Shown one piece after another: positions 15,713 through 24,613 of a stretch of DNA of 36,011 nt (positions within the stretch are counted from its first letter, which is position 1; each line of letters starts with the position of its first letter). The notes beneath the pieces are model-generated. The model ran no database searches, was not told where the DNA came from, and was given only the letters and a program-made list of their open reading frames with translations. Location of the stretch: positions 12,704 through 48,714 of the forward strand of contig DGPZ01000023.1 of NCBI GenBank assembly GCA_002390675.1, in the 5' to 3' direction. Both the position numbers and the translations under genes were made by a program. This stretch comes from Deltaproteobacteria bacterium UBA4427. Lineage in GTDB: Bacteria > Myxococcota_A > UBA9160 > UBA4427.

Positions 15713-17377
15713 TTAGGAGTGCCCTAGCTGGGTCGGTCGCTGGCCGGGGCGCGCGTCGGTTGCTTCATCGAGCAAAGTGCCATTCTCGGAGATCTGCGTT
15801 CCATTCACGAGCACGGCTCTGATTCCCGTCGGCGTGTCCGCTGTCAAACGATCCGCACCTGCCGGGAAATCCTGAACACGGCGAATCGCCCCGGGCCCAA
15901 CTTCGTTCGGGTCGAAGACGCAAACGTCCGCGTGCGCTCCTTCGCGCAGTACGCCGCGATCTTCGAAGCGGAACAAACCGGCCGGCTCACCCGTTAGCTT
16001 ATGCACGGCGGATTCAAGCGGAAGCGTTTCGCGCTCACGAACCCAATTGCCTAGCAAGTCGGTCGGCAGGGGAGCGTCGCATAGCATCCCTACGTGTGCG
16101 CCGGCATCCGAGAGGCCAAGCGCCATCTGCTTTTGTTGAAGTAGGTGCTCGATACCCGCCTCGTCATCATTGGCAAGGACGTAGCGGAACCGTGTCTCGA
16201 GATTTTCTTCGAGCGAGAGCGCGACCATGGCGTCAAAAGGATGTTCGCCACGTTCCTTCGCGATGTCGATCAACTTACGGTCGACCAGTTCGGGGTAGAG
16301 TTCGGTCTCTGCGAGTTCAAAATTCTCCCAGCGGGTCGGCAGCGCCGTGTGCGCCAGTTCCTCGATCGCTTTTTTTCGCCACTCGGCATCTTTATAACGG
16401 ACCTCGCGCGTCTCGGGCGCTTCTGAATAGAGCGACGAGAAACAATCCGCCTGATCAAAGGAAAATGGTGACTTCAGTTGCTGTTGCAACGTGACCTTAC
16501 GAACGGATATCTGCGGCCAAACGCCTGTGTCGCCCTTTGCAACTTCTTGCTCGTGTACCGCGGAGCCATGTTGCCAAAGACCGGGAATCGCAAGCAAAGC
16601 CGTATACGTCACGGGCACGCCAACTCGGCGCTGAAAGTCATAGATCTCGTCGAAGGCGAAGTCTGAGCCGAGCGTTGCTTCAATGACGCCACGCCCGAGC
16701 TTCGTGAGTTCACCGGCCATCGCTTCAAATTCTGAGACGCCGCCGACTCGACTACAGATGGGCCTGCCTCCGACGCCCACATGGGTCGGAGCGAAACTCG
16801 TTGCGAGTCCGACCGCACCCGCCTGCATGGCCTCGTGGACCGAAGCGCGCATGGCATTAAGCTCCGCTTCCGTCGCCTCTCGCTCATAGGCGTCGTCGCC
16901 CATGTGAAAGATGCGCAGAGCCGTATGCCCGACATAGGCCGAGAAGTTGAGAAGCGTGCCCCGCCGCTCAACTGACGCGAGATATTCAGGGAACGTCTCG
17001 AAGTCCCAAGGAATCCCTTCCATGAGAGAAGCGGGGTTCATGTCTTCGACTTTTTCGAGAGTCAGCGCGATCGTCTCGCGATCCTTCTCACGCGTTGGTG
17101 CGATTGTGAAGCCGCAATTTCCGGCGACCACGGTCGTCACGCCGTGGTAGCAAGTGGGCGTTAGCGCCGGATCCCAGAAGACCTGCGCGTCATAGTGGGT
17201 ATGAATATCGATGAACCCGGGCGCGACGACGGCTCCGCTCGCGTCGATTTCCCTATCGCCGGATAATCCCTTGCCGATTGCGGCGATGCGGCCGTCCCGG
17301 ACGAGTACATCGGCGTCCCGGCGAGGTGCGCCGGTGCCGTCGATGACGGTGCCTCCACGAATTACGATCGATGACAT
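15713..17377 (-). CDS. D-aminoacylase / N-acyl-D-amino-acid deacylase family amidohydrolase
   Basis: 554 residues from the ATG at 17377, preceded by GAGAGGG; an in-frame upstream ATG at 17464 gives an atypical leader. The fold is a composite beta-sandwich plus TIM barrel. Metal-site motifs: FIDIHTHYDAQ (His59, His61), GNCGF with Cys88 as bridging ligand typical of D-aminoacylases, YVGHTALR, and SDAGAH late in the barrel. C-terminal VNGTQISENG is the returning beta-sandwich strand. Such enzymes hydrolyse N-acyl-D-amino acids or related amides in the cytosol. It is immediately upstream of the BKACE gene in a two-gene operon and divergent from the SDR gene across 132 bases. The substrate is not predictable. 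Confidence 0.92.
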   Translation of the reverse strand: MSSIVIRGGTVIDGTGAPRRDADVLVRDGRIAAIGKGLSGDREIDASGAVVAPGFIDIHTHYDAQVFWDPALTPTCYHGVTTVVAGNCGFTIAPTREKDRETIALTLEKVEDMNPASLMEGIPWDFETFPEYLASVERRGTLLNFSAYVGHTALRIFHMGDDAYEREATEAELNAMRASVHEAMQAGAVGLATSFAPTHVGVGGRPICSRVGGVSEFEAMAGELTKLGRGVIEATLGSDFAFDEIYDFQRRVGVPVTYTALLAIPGLWQHGSAVHEQEVAKGDTGVWPQISVRKVTLQQQLKSPFSFDQADCFSSLYSEAPETREVRYKDAEWRKKAIEELAHTALPTRWENFELAETELYPELVDRKLIDIAKERGEHPFDAMVALSLEENLETRFRYVLANDDEAGIEHLLQQKQMALGLSDAGAHVGMLCDAPLPTDLLGNWVRERETLPLESAVHKLTGEPAGLFRFEDRGVLREGAHADVCVFDPNEVGPGAIRRVQDFPAGADRLTADTPTGIRAVLVNGTQISENGTLLDEATDARPGQRPTQLGHS

Positions 17378-17509
17378 AATAACCCTCTCTGTTGGCTGAC
17401 CCTCGATCATCGCAGCCGCGGGCGTCCTCTGCCAGCACCTCGTGGCTATGGTTTTGGTCGCCAATCGATCGGCGAGCAGCTAACCGCAGCCCAACTTGGA
17501 GCCATACCT

Positions 17510-18358
17510 ATGACCCAGCATGAGAACGATCGCCCGGTCGCCCTGATCACCGGAGCGAGCCGCGGTATCGGGGCCGCTACCGCCCTACGTCTCGCGCTCC
17601 GTGGGTACGATCTCGTACTGACAGGGCGCAGCGTGGATAAGCCAGTCGAACACGGCGGGCACGCCTTGTCCGGCGTCTTGACTGAGGTAGCGAAGGAGAC
17701 GACGGCTCTGGGTGCGTGCTCGATTGTGGCTCGGCTGGACCTCCTCGATGGTGCATCGATTGAAGCCGCGGTTCGTGCGGGGCTCGACGGCTTTGGCCGA
17801 ATTGATGCCGTGGTTCATTGCGCGACTCATGTTGCCAAAATCGCCACCCATGACATGCTCGCGACGTTGCCGGAGGACCTCGAGGAGAGCCTTCGTGCAA
17901 ACGTCGTGGGATCGTTCAGGCTGATGCAAAGCGCGCTACCCAGCATGCTCGCACGCGGCGCAGGCGTATGGATCTCTCTGGTCAGCGGTGCTTCGGTTCT
18001 CGATCCGCCGCATCGCGCGAGCGAGGGTGGCTGGACGTATGTCTACGGAGCGCAGAAAGCGGGGCTCTATCGACTCGCAGGGAGCCTTAATACCGAATAC
18101 GGCGCGAAGGGCATTCGCGCCTACAACTTGCAGCCGGGTATTGTCGCGACGGAAGTCCTCCGTAAAAGCCTGGGAACGGACGGGCCGCTCGAGGACGCAT
18201 GGGGCGCTTCGTCGCCAGAGGTTCCTGCCGCAGTGATTGAATGGCTCATAGACGAAGATCGTGACGGCGCGCATCTAGGCAAAGGCGTCCATGCACAGCG
18301 TCTCTGCAGCGAGCTTGGGCTCGTCGATGGCTACCGCCACAAAGAGCCGACGCGCTAG
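17510..18358 (+). CDS. Short-chain dehydrogenase/reductase (SDR)
   Basis: 282 residues. Rossmann nucleotide-binding motif TGASRGIG (14-21) near the start, and the catalytic Tyr179-x3-Lys183 in YVYGAQKAG with a Ser in ISLVSGAS. The usual NAG motif is replaced by HCATH, and an insertion (DPPHRASEGGW) separates the Ser from the Tyr by more than the usual 13 residues. The Arg after the glycine motif and TGRSVDKP at the second strand end suggest NADP(H). The C-terminal segment (VIEWLIDEDRDGAHLGKGVHAQ) is as expected for the family. It is transcribed divergently from the D-aminoacylase gene and may belong to the same pathway. The substrate is unknown. Confidence 0.92.
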   Translation: MTQHENDRPVALITGASRGIGAATALRLALRGYDLVLTGRSVDKPVEHGGHALSGVLTEVAKETTALGACSIVARLDLLDGASIEAAVRAGLDGFGRIDAVVHCATHVAKIATHDMLATLPEDLEESLRANVVGSFRLMQSALPSMLARGAGVWISLVSGASVLDPPHRASEGGWTYVYGAQKAGLYRLAGSLNTEYGAKGIRAYNLQPGIVATEVLRKSLGTDGPLEDAWGASSPEVPAAVIEWLIDEDRDGAHLGKGVHAQRLCSELGLVDGYRHKEPTR

Positions 18359-18444
18359 CTGCTGTCGCCAACCGAATCCAAATGAGGCCATCCGCTACTC
18401 GCGGCGGACGCCCTCGAGCCCGCGCGGCCCAAGGAATTTTCTGT

Positions 18445-19647
18445 TTATGCTCGGAGCGGAAGTACTTTCTCCGGCAGCGGGTGTCTGTAAAGCTTCGCCG
18501 CGTTCTCGCATAGCATCATGCGGAGCTCGTCTTCGGGGATATGTCCCCAAACGTCGGCGACGAGGTCCTGGCAATCCGGCCACGTGCCGTCCCCGTGCGG
18601 GTAGTCAGTCTCGTAGCAGATGTTTTCAATGCCGATGCGGTGACGCGTGTTAATCGTGCCCGGATCATCCAACGTGCAGAACCAGAAATTACGTTTCAAA
18701 ACATCCGCTGGACGATCAGCCCAGCCCAAGCCGTAGCCCGAACGATCGATGATGTTGTCGAGACGATCCATGAGCATCGCCACCCAACCAATTCCGCCTT
18801 CGCTCATCGCGATCTTCAGGTTCGGGTGCTTCAGTGGATATTCAGACCAAAGCCATTCGGAACACGCTGCCAGCGAGAGCTGACCAAACATCGTCGCCCC
18901 CAGCTGCAACATCGGCGAGTTTTCGGGTGCCGGATACATTCCCGACGAACCGACGTGCAGCGAGATTACTGTTTCCGTGTCTGCACAGGCCTGAATGATC
19001 GGATCCCAATGCGCGCGGTCCCAAAGGTTGGGCATGTCGACTGCGTGGGGACGCTCGGGAAATGTGACCGAAACGAAGCCGCGTTCGGCGTTGCGATGAA
19101 TCTCTTCGACGGCCCATTCGGGATCCTGCAAATAGGTGATTCCGCAAGGAATGATCCGGTCGGGATGGGGCTTGTACCACTCCTCATAGAGCCAGTCGTT
19201 CCAAGCACGAACACAAGCGCGCCCTACTTCTTTGTTCTTCGCATTGGCAAAGATTCGGCCACAGAAACCAGTGATCTGTGACGGGAAATTCATCTGCGCC
19301 CAGATTCCGGCAAGGTCCATGTCGTGCAGTCGCGCGTCGATGTCATAACAGCCAGGACGCATCTGCTCGAAACGGAAGGGCTCGAGTTCAACAGTTTCAG
19401 GGCGTCGGCCGGCGACCGCATTCATGCCGACCTGGGTGAAGGTCTCACCCTCGAATTGCCAGACCTGGTGGCCTTCCGGCGTTTCGATCAGCTTAGGGCC
19501 TTCGTCCCGCATATTTGCGGGCATATAGGTCTCGAAGAGATGAGGTGGCTCAACGACGTGATCGTCCACAGAGATGATCGTGTACTTTTGCTCCCTTGGC
19601 TCCGGGTCGGGCAGAAAGAGCTGGGGATCGAGTTCGGCAGCGGCCAT
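18445..19647 (-). CDS. Amidohydrolase-2 family (TIM-barrel) metal-dependent hydrolase/decarboxylase
   Basis: 400 residues. Starts with the family signature ISVDDHVVEPP (Asp28, His30, Glu33) at the end of the first barrel strand. Later elements are SLHVGSSG (metal His), MSEGGIGW (Glu/Gly strand) and YETDYPHGDGTWP containing the catalytic Asp, followed by the AAKLYRHPLP C-terminal helix. This group includes ACMSD-like decarboxylases and uncharacterised hydrolases common in aromatic and lipid catabolism. GGAGA lies eight bases before the ATG. The gene is 91 bases downstream of an LLM oxidoreductase on the same strand and convergent with the SDR. Decarboxylase versus hydrolase cannot be decided here. 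Confidence 0.92.
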   Translation of the reverse strand: MAAAELDPQLFLPDPEPREQKYTIISVDDHVVEPPHLFETYMPANMRDEGPKLIETPEGHQVWQFEGETFTQVGMNAVAGRRPETVELEPFRFEQMRPGCYDIDARLHDMDLAGIWAQMNFPSQITGFCGRIFANAKNKEVGRACVRAWNDWLYEEWYKPHPDRIIPCGITYLQDPEWAVEEIHRNAERGFVSVTFPERPHAVDMPNLWDRAHWDPIIQACADTETVISLHVGSSGMYPAPENSPMLQLGATMFGQLSLAACSEWLWSEYPLKHPNLKIAMSEGGIGWVAMLMDRLDNIIDRSGYGLGWADRPADVLKRNFWFCTLDDPGTINTRHRIGIENICYETDYPHGDGTWPDCQDLVADVWGHIPEDELRMMLCENAAKLYRHPLPEKVLPLRA

Positions 19648-19738
19648 AGGAATTCTCCGTGATAGGAAAGTATACCCACGAGTCTATTAGACAGGGAAGT
19701 TCACGCCAGGTCCTAAAACGAGCGGGCGCTGAGTCCGA

Positions 19739-20761
19739 TCAGGCACCCTGAAGTTTTTCAATCACCCTGCGTACCGCGGCATCGTTCTTGGGGTCGGCCG
19801 GCACCGGGAACAGGACACGCTCCGCGATATCGTCGTATTGCTCAAGTAGGATGTCGGCGATCTCGTCATATGTGCCTTGGGGTACAAAAATATCGAGGAT
19901 CTCGTCCGTCACGAGATCATTCATCTCTGCCCATTTGCCCTCGCGCGTATATTGGCGAAGTGACTCGCCGATATGCTTGAGCCCGTGATACTCGAGGGTC
20001 GGCCAATAGGCGGGCGTGCTCAGCGTAAACACGAGAGCTTCCCTGGCTGCTTGGATTTCCGCATCGACCTCTGCTTGCGTCGCACCAGTCGCGATCATAG
20101 ATCCCGCCGTCAGTTCGATGCGCACATCTCGCCCCGCGGCCTTCGTCCCCTCTTCCAGGCGCGGTCGTGTGACCTCACGCAAGAATCGTGCTTCGCTGTT
20201 GGTCGGATGCGTCTGAATAGCATCGCCGACCTTACCCACCGCCTTAGTCATTAGCGGCCCGACAGCGCCCATCAAAATCGAGGGCGGACCGCATTCAAGC
20301 GGCCCGGGATTAAAGAAGGGTTGAAGTCGGTTGAGCGTATAGGACTCGCTTTCGAAGTTGAGCTGGGTCTCGTTCTGGAAAGTGTCGAAGCACGCACGGA
20401 CAGCACCCACGTAGTCGGTCAACCGCGCGGCCGGCGCACTCCAGGGCATGCTGAATCGGCCAATGATGTTTCCCTTGACTTGAGTTCCCAGCCCAAGCTG
20501 AAAGCGCCCGTCGGAGTAGGCCTGCAGGTCCCAGGCGCCCTGAGCGGCGAGCATTGGGCTTCGCGCAAACGCAACCAAAACGCCTTGACTCACCCGCAGC
20601 CGTGTCGTCGCGCCGAGCGCGGCCATGGAAGACAGCATGCCGTCGTGAACCGCCTCTGCGACTGATAATGTGTCGTAGCCAAGCGACTCAACACGCTCAG
20701 CGTGTGTCACGACGTCTCGAAGAGCGACGTCCGCCCCCATGGTTGCGGTCACTTTCAGCAT
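19739..20761 (-). CDS. LLM-class F420-dependent oxidoreductase
   Basis: 340 residues with a bacterial-luciferase-like TIM barrel. Features: ADVALRDVVTHAERVESLGYDTLSVAE at the start of the barrel, RLRVSQGVLVAFARSPMLAAQGAWDLQAYSDGR in broken form, LGLGTQVKGNI and the GPPSILMGAVGPLMTKAVGKVGD segment near the cofactor pocket. The overall pattern fits the TIGR03617-like subgroup of F420-dependent oxidoreductases. Such enzymes use reduced or oxidised deazaflavin F420 (or FMN) to reduce or oxidise organic substrates. It lies upstream of the amidohydrolase-2 gene on the same strand, which suggests a shared transcript. Cofactor choice is inferred from subgroup similarity. Confidence 0.9.
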   Translation of the reverse strand: MLKVTATMGADVALRDVVTHAERVESLGYDTLSVAEAVHDGMLSSMAALGATTRLRVSQGVLVAFARSPMLAAQGAWDLQAYSDGRFQLGLGTQVKGNIIGRFSMPWSAPAARLTDYVGAVRACFDTFQNETQLNFESESYTLNRLQPFFNPGPLECGPPSILMGAVGPLMTKAVGKVGDAIQTHPTNSEARFLREVTRPRLEEGTKAAGRDVRIELTAGSMIATGATQAEVDAEIQAAREALVFTLSTPAYWPTLEYHGLKHIGESLRQYTREGKWAEMNDLVTDEILDIFVPQGTYDEIADILLEQYDDIAERVLFPVPADPKNDAAVRRVIEKLQGA

Positions 20762-20943
20762 TCATTGACTCCTTTGTCGTTCGTCGTCGAAGTAGCACTT
20801 CGGCGCTTATTGATCGATCGCCCGTCTATTCCTGCCAACGTCGAATGTTCTAGAAAGACGCGTTAGGAGCGCGTACACCTAGCGAGTCCGCGAGAGTAGA
20901 CGGCCCCGTGCGGGATTGCCGCCCAGGGAGTTACTCTTATTCA

Positions 20944-21147
20944 ATGACGAAAGAGCCCGTACTTCCGCGTGTCGTGATCGATACCGACTCGGACAACGAA
21001 CTCGATGATCATTGCGCTGTCGCCGGGGCCTTGCGCGCAGGCGACCGGATCATCGCTGGCACCGAAAAGATCGCGCGTGGGCAGTTATCGAAGCGTAATC
21101 TCATCTTTGAAGACTTTTTTGCTCGCGTCGGGGACCGAAAGGAGTAG
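20944..21147 (+). pseudogene. Nucleoside-hydrolase-like N-terminal stub
   Basis: 67 residues from the ATG at 20944. Residues about 8-24 read PRVVIDTDSDNELDDHC, close to the Asp-cluster start of nucleoside hydrolase-like proteins (IDTD-x-N-N-E-L-D-D), where the Asp residues bind calcium. After CAVAGAL the similarity ends, and the frame closes 44 codons later instead of the usual 300 or so residues. No other frame resumes the family. It may be a truncated gene or a small protein that kept the motif. The following hydrolase gene starts five bases after its stop, so it may still be translated. Confidence 0.4.
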
Positions 21148-21151
21148 CCAG

Positions 21152-21670
21152 TTGGTGAAAGCACGCTCAGAAATCCGGGTCCAATTCATTCATGGCCTCG
21201 AAGGCAGTCCGCAAGGTTCGAAGGCGCGTCTCTTCGCCCAGCATTTTGAGACGATTACGCCGGAGATGGATACCTCCAGTTTCGATGGCAGCGTCGATAC
21301 TCAGGCCGCAGCGCTCTCCGAGTTTCATCCAGATATTCTCGTAGGCAGTTCTTTCGGTGGCGCGGTGGCCGTCGAACTCCTTGCTCGGAGACTCTGGCAA
21401 GGGCCTACGATGCTCCTTGCCCAAGCCGCCATTCACTATGATCCAGCGGCCAGCCTTCCGCCGGGAATTCCCGTTTGGCTGGTACATGGCACAGGAGACA
21501 CGGTGATCGATCCAGACCAAAGCCGCCGGCTCGCGGCCACCGCTAACTCCGACGAGGTGCGCTTGATCGAGGTGGACGACGACCATCCGCTGCACGCAAG
21601 TGTCGCTTCTGGGGCGATCATTGCCTGGGTCAAGGAACTTGTAGCCACTACTCGAGTGGAGTCACGGTGA
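21152..21670 (+). CDS. Small alpha/beta hydrolase (YqiA/UPF0227-like esterase)
   Basis: 172 residues from the TTG at 21152; a GTG at 21155 is the alternative. AAGGAG seven bases upstream supports this pair. It has a compact alpha/beta hydrolase fold: the oxyanion segment FIHGLEGSPQGSK, nucleophile elbow GSSFGG, catalytic Asp in VHGTGDTVID, and catalytic His in DDDHPLHAS. The short length and the GSSFGG elbow suit the YqiA/YcfP-type esterases. An open frame continues upstream to 21005, but that part overlaps the nucleoside-hydrolase stub and lacks family features. The physiological ester is unknown. Confidence 0.85.
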   Translation: MVKARSEIRVQFIHGLEGSPQGSKARLFAQHFETITPEMDTSSFDGSVDTQAAALSEFHPDILVGSSFGGAVAVELLARRLWQGPTMLLAQAAIHYDPAASLPPGIPVWLVHGTGDTVIDPDQSRRLAATANSDEVRLIEVDDDHPLHASVASGAIIAWVKELVATTRVESR

Positions 21671-21735
21671 GGGCTCCGCCGCGGCGGATGGATGTAGTCG
21701 TCGCACCGCCTCAATCCATTTAAGGGAGAATAATA

Positions 21736-22722
21736 TTGCCGACCGCGATGCGCCTCAATATGACCGGGCATAACGAGGACGCGAAAATTGAATCGGGGCG
21801 CTACCGAGCCGCCCTTGAGATGGCTAGCTATGCGGAGGAAAAGGGTTTCGCGGTGGTCAGTGTGGAAGAGCACCACGTCGCAGAGAACGGTTGGCTTCCC
21901 TCGCCTCTCACACTCGCAGCCGCCATCATCGGACGAACGGATCGAATCTCGGTCAACTGCACCGCGCTCCTCGTCACGCTTTACGACCCGATTCGGCTTG
22001 CCGAGGACATCGCCGTCCTCGACCTCATGAGCGGCGGGCGTTTCAGCTTCGTCGCGGGCCTCGGCTATCGCCCGGAGGAATATGCAGCTCTCGACAAGGA
22101 TTGGGCAAAGCGCGGTCAAGCGATGGACCACGTCCTCGAGACACTATTCAAAGCCTGGAGTGGAGAGACCTTTGAATACAACGGGGAGCGAATTCGCGTC
22201 ACACCCCAACCTCTCTCGCCGGCGGGACCGCCTTTCGCGGTTGGAGGCATGAGCAAAGCCGCAGCACGGCGGGCTGCTCGCTTCGGAATTCCTTTTTATC
22301 CGCCAATGGAAATGCCCGAGCTCGGGGCCTTCTACCTCGAGGAATGCGAGCGATACGGACGCAAAGGATTCGTCGCCTATCCGGCAGAAGAAAATTCAAT
22401 GATCTTCATCGACGAAGATCCCGAGCGAGCCTGGCACGAACTCACTCCCTATTTCCTGCGCGAGTGCCGCGAGTACTCCGCTTGGAAGCTCGACGGGGTG
22501 CCCCGGCCGGGAGAGCAAGCGGTCGAAACTATCGAGGACCTGAAAGCTGCGAAACGCTATGAAATCCTCACCCCTGACGAGTGTGTCGAAAGAATCCGTA
22601 CCGCGGGTCCAGATTTTACTCCGTGCGTGCATCCACTCTGCGGAGGTATTCCCGTCGAGCGAGCTTGGCAAGGTCTTGAGTTGTTCGTGACTCGTGTTCT
22701 GGAGGCTGCTGAACCCGTATAG
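21736..22722 (+). CDS. LLM-class flavin-dependent oxidoreductase
   Basis: 328 residues. The TTG at 21736 is preferred over the ATG at 21748 because GGGAG lies seven bases before the TTG. Luciferase-like barrel features: EEKGFAVVSVEEHHVAENGW (His pair in the flavin pocket), LPSPLTLAAAIIGRTDRI, LYDPIRLAEDIAVLDLMSGGR, VAGLGYRPEEYAA and GGMSKAAARRAARFG. It resembles monooxygenase-type LLM proteins using FMNH2 or F420. It starts 65 bases after the small esterase on the same strand. It belongs to a different subgroup from the LLM protein at 19739, so the two are not recent duplicates. The substrate is unknown. Confidence 0.9.
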   Translation: MPTAMRLNMTGHNEDAKIESGRYRAALEMASYAEEKGFAVVSVEEHHVAENGWLPSPLTLAAAIIGRTDRISVNCTALLVTLYDPIRLAEDIAVLDLMSGGRFSFVAGLGYRPEEYAALDKDWAKRGQAMDHVLETLFKAWSGETFEYNGERIRVTPQPLSPAGPPFAVGGMSKAAARRAARFGIPFYPPMEMPELGAFYLEECERYGRKGFVAYPAEENSMIFIDEDPERAWHELTPYFLRECREYSAWKLDGVPRPGEQAVETIEDLKAAKRYEILTPDECVERIRTAGPDFTPCVHPLCGGIPVERAWQGLELFVTRVLEAAEPV

Positions 22723-22850
22723 GGCTCGTCTAGGGGGGGCGGGGCTTCGCTTCGGACAGGAATTCCACGCCCAAAACTATGCGAGACATGCGCTCAGCAA
22801 GGAATCTTTTGGCTACGCTTTGCCCCTCATGCAAGCGGATCTGTTCGGCA

Positions 22851-22871
22851 CCTAACACTTAACCTAACACT
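22851..22871. repeat. Short direct repeat upstream of the VOC gene
   Basis: CCTAACACT occurs twice (22851-22859 and 22863-22871) with a TAA spacer, a 12-base period that places both copies near the same face of the helix. It is 36-56 bases before the VOC start codon, a location that would suit an activator or repressor site. Confidence 0.35.
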
Positions 22872-22906
22872 GCACAGAACAGCACCAGTCATATTAGGAG
22901 CCCCAA

Positions 22907-23296
22907 ATGAAGACCACCCTCGGCCAGTACTGCATCAACGTCGCCAACATGGAGCGCGCCGTCGCTTTCTACCACGACGCGATCGGCCTCGAGATTACCA
23001 ATACGATTGAAGAAGAGAATTTTCGCGAGACGATTCTTGGGACCGATGGCGGGGCCCGTATCCAGCTTGCCTATCACTTCGGCAAGGACGAGCCGATCGA
23101 GCACGTCAACTCATTCTGGAAGCACTACGTCTACACGGACGACTGCAAAGGTCTCTACAAGCGCGCGATCGAAGCCGGCGGTACTTCCGTCCTCGAACCG
23201 ATGGAACTCGAACGCTGGAACTGCACGATCGCCATGGTTAAAGACCCCGACGGTTATGATCTCGAAATTGTTCAGAACGAGGCGTCTTCCGCCTGA
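22907..23296 (+). CDS. VOC-family (glyoxalase/dioxygenase fold) protein
   Basis: 129 residues, the size of a single VOC module built from two beta-alpha-beta-beta-beta repeats. Repeat 1 starts with GQYCINVANMERAVAFYHDAIGLEI and repeat 2 with SFWKHYVYTDDCKGLYKRAIEAGG; the typical DPDGYDLEIVQ ends the fold with a metal-type Glu. Likely metal ligands are Gln7, His (AYHF) or His (KHYVYT), and Glu in LEIVQ. Members include glyoxalase I, extradiol dioxygenases and isomerases, so the exact reaction is open. TAGGAG precedes the ATG. It is convergent with the kinase-like gene with only nine bases between the stop codons. Confidence 0.92.
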   Translation: MKTTLGQYCINVANMERAVAFYHDAIGLEITNTIEEENFRETILGTDGGARIQLAYHFGKDEPIEHVNSFWKHYVYTDDCKGLYKRAIEAGGTSVLEPMELERWNCTIAMVKDPDGYDLEIVQNEASSA

Positions 23297-23305
23297 GATT
23301 AGACC

Positions 23306-24454
23306 TTAGTCCCAGAACGATCCGTCAAGCATGCCTTCAAGCGTCGCCCTATGGGGGATCCGGTTATCCGGGTCCTCTTGCGGCTGCGCTTGGCCGAAAT
23401 GCACCATCCGCTCGCTGATTCGGGACATGATGATCGCGTGTCTGAGGGCGCCGTAGGTTTGATACCAGCGCAGATCCTCAACGACATGGCCCGTTAGCTT
23501 CTCGTAGGTTTCCGCTAAATCGTCGGCCTTGAGGAAGTCGGGCAGCCCCGGCGCTCCCATCTGCTCGAAGAGTTTTTGGAAAAAGGTATGCATAAAGGCG
23601 AGCCAGCCCAGATCTATTTCCCGCGTTCCGAGACCGGCCATCTCCCAGTCGAGAATCGCGACGGGATCAAAGCCATCGCCCGAATACATGATGTTCCCGA
23701 TACGCGAGTCACCCCAGGCGACAACCCGACTCGTTTCCTTTGGCCAGTTTGATTCGAGGAACGTGAAGGCGCGCTCGATCAAGGGCGATCTTCGCGTCGT
23801 TGCGATCCACTCATAGTACGATCGTTGATTCGCCACGTGGCGACGAAGCGGTGTGTCCCCGGGTTCATCGAACTCCAGGAATCCAACGTCTTGGTTGTCG
23901 ACGTCGATGGCGTGAATCGTAGCGATCGCCGCAACAGTGTTGTCCTGCATCACCTTGCGCTCTTCGGACGTTGCGTCGAAGACCCAGCCTTCGGATAGAT
24001 AGGTCGGGACATCTGCGGGCACGCGTCCGCTAAGCCGTTCCATCACAAAGAACGGAGCACCAAGCACGTCGGGATCGAGTTCGATCCAGCGCACGTTCGG
24101 TACGGGAACCCCGCCCTTCTTTGCCAAGCGGAGTACATCCGCCTGCATCTTCATGTCATAGGTCGGAAACGTTGGGTGATCCGCTTGCGAAGGGGCCATA
24201 CGCCCGACGAACGCGCCGCCGCCCGCCCCGCCACCTGCTTCCGTCCATGTCGCATCGAAGAGCAGGGTCTCACTCGACATCCCCGAAGCCGAAGGACTAG
24301 AGATCTCAGATACCTGTGGGTTTGCGCCACCCGGGAGCTGCGAGGCGAGATAGGACTGGAGGCGCTCCCGAATGACATTGTCATCGCGTGTGGTCCGCAC
24401 GACCGAATCAATATCCTCGTCGAGCATCTGTCCCTGAGCTTCTTCGTCCGCCAT
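23306..24454 (-). CDS. APH-like phosphotransferase-family protein
   Basis: 382 residues. The fold is the aminoglycoside phosphotransferase/choline kinase type also found in ACAD10/11-like proteins. An N-terminal lobe (about 30-120) is followed by the hinge FFVMERLSGRVP (about 135-146). The catalytic loop reads VVAWGDSRIGNIMY, so Trp replaces the usual His before the Gly-Asp, while Asp and Asn are kept. The metal Asp is in AILDWEMAGLG. Relatives in lipid and steroid catabolism loci are thought to phosphorylate hydroxyacyl or other small substrates rather than antibiotics. AGGAGA precedes the ATG. The gene is divergent from the haloalkane dehalogenase. Antibiotic resistance is not implied by this sequence. 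Confidence 0.88.
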   Translation of the reverse strand: MADEEAQGQMLDEDIDSVVRTTRDDNVIRERLQSYLASQLPGGANPQVSEISSPSASGMSSETLLFDATWTEAGGGAGGGAFVGRMAPSQADHPTFPTYDMKMQADVLRLAKKGGVPVPNVRWIELDPDVLGAPFFVMERLSGRVPADVPTYLSEGWVFDATSEERKVMQDNTVAAIATIHAIDVDNQDVGFLEFDEPGDTPLRRHVANQRSYYEWIATTRRSPLIERAFTFLESNWPKETSRVVAWGDSRIGNIMYSGDGFDPVAILDWEMAGLGTREIDLGWLAFMHTFFQKLFEQMGAPGLPDFLKADDLAETYEKLTGHVVEDLRWYQTYGALRHAIIMSRISERMVHFGQAQPQEDPDNRIPHRATLEGMLDGSFWD

Positions 24455-24613
24455 TTTTCAGTCTCCTCGCGGGTGCCGCTTTTCCGGGGCACCTCGTCTT
24501 CCGATATTCACCTGCGAGTTTTAGCGCAAGCAATTACGTCCATGCGGGATTCAGCGAGATAGAATTCACGCAACCGCGACTCCTCGCCCCCAAATCCGAA
24601 GGACTGATTCAGC

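Noticed and set aside
21005..21151. Upstream extension of the small esterase frame
   Set aside because: It shows no hydrolase features and overlaps the nucleoside-hydrolase stub; AAGGAG points to the TTG/GTG at 21152-21157.
23306..24454. Reading the APH-like protein as an antibiotic-resistance gene
   Set aside because: The catalytic loop is WGD rather than HGD and the neighbours are catabolic enzymes, which matches non-resistance members of the fold.
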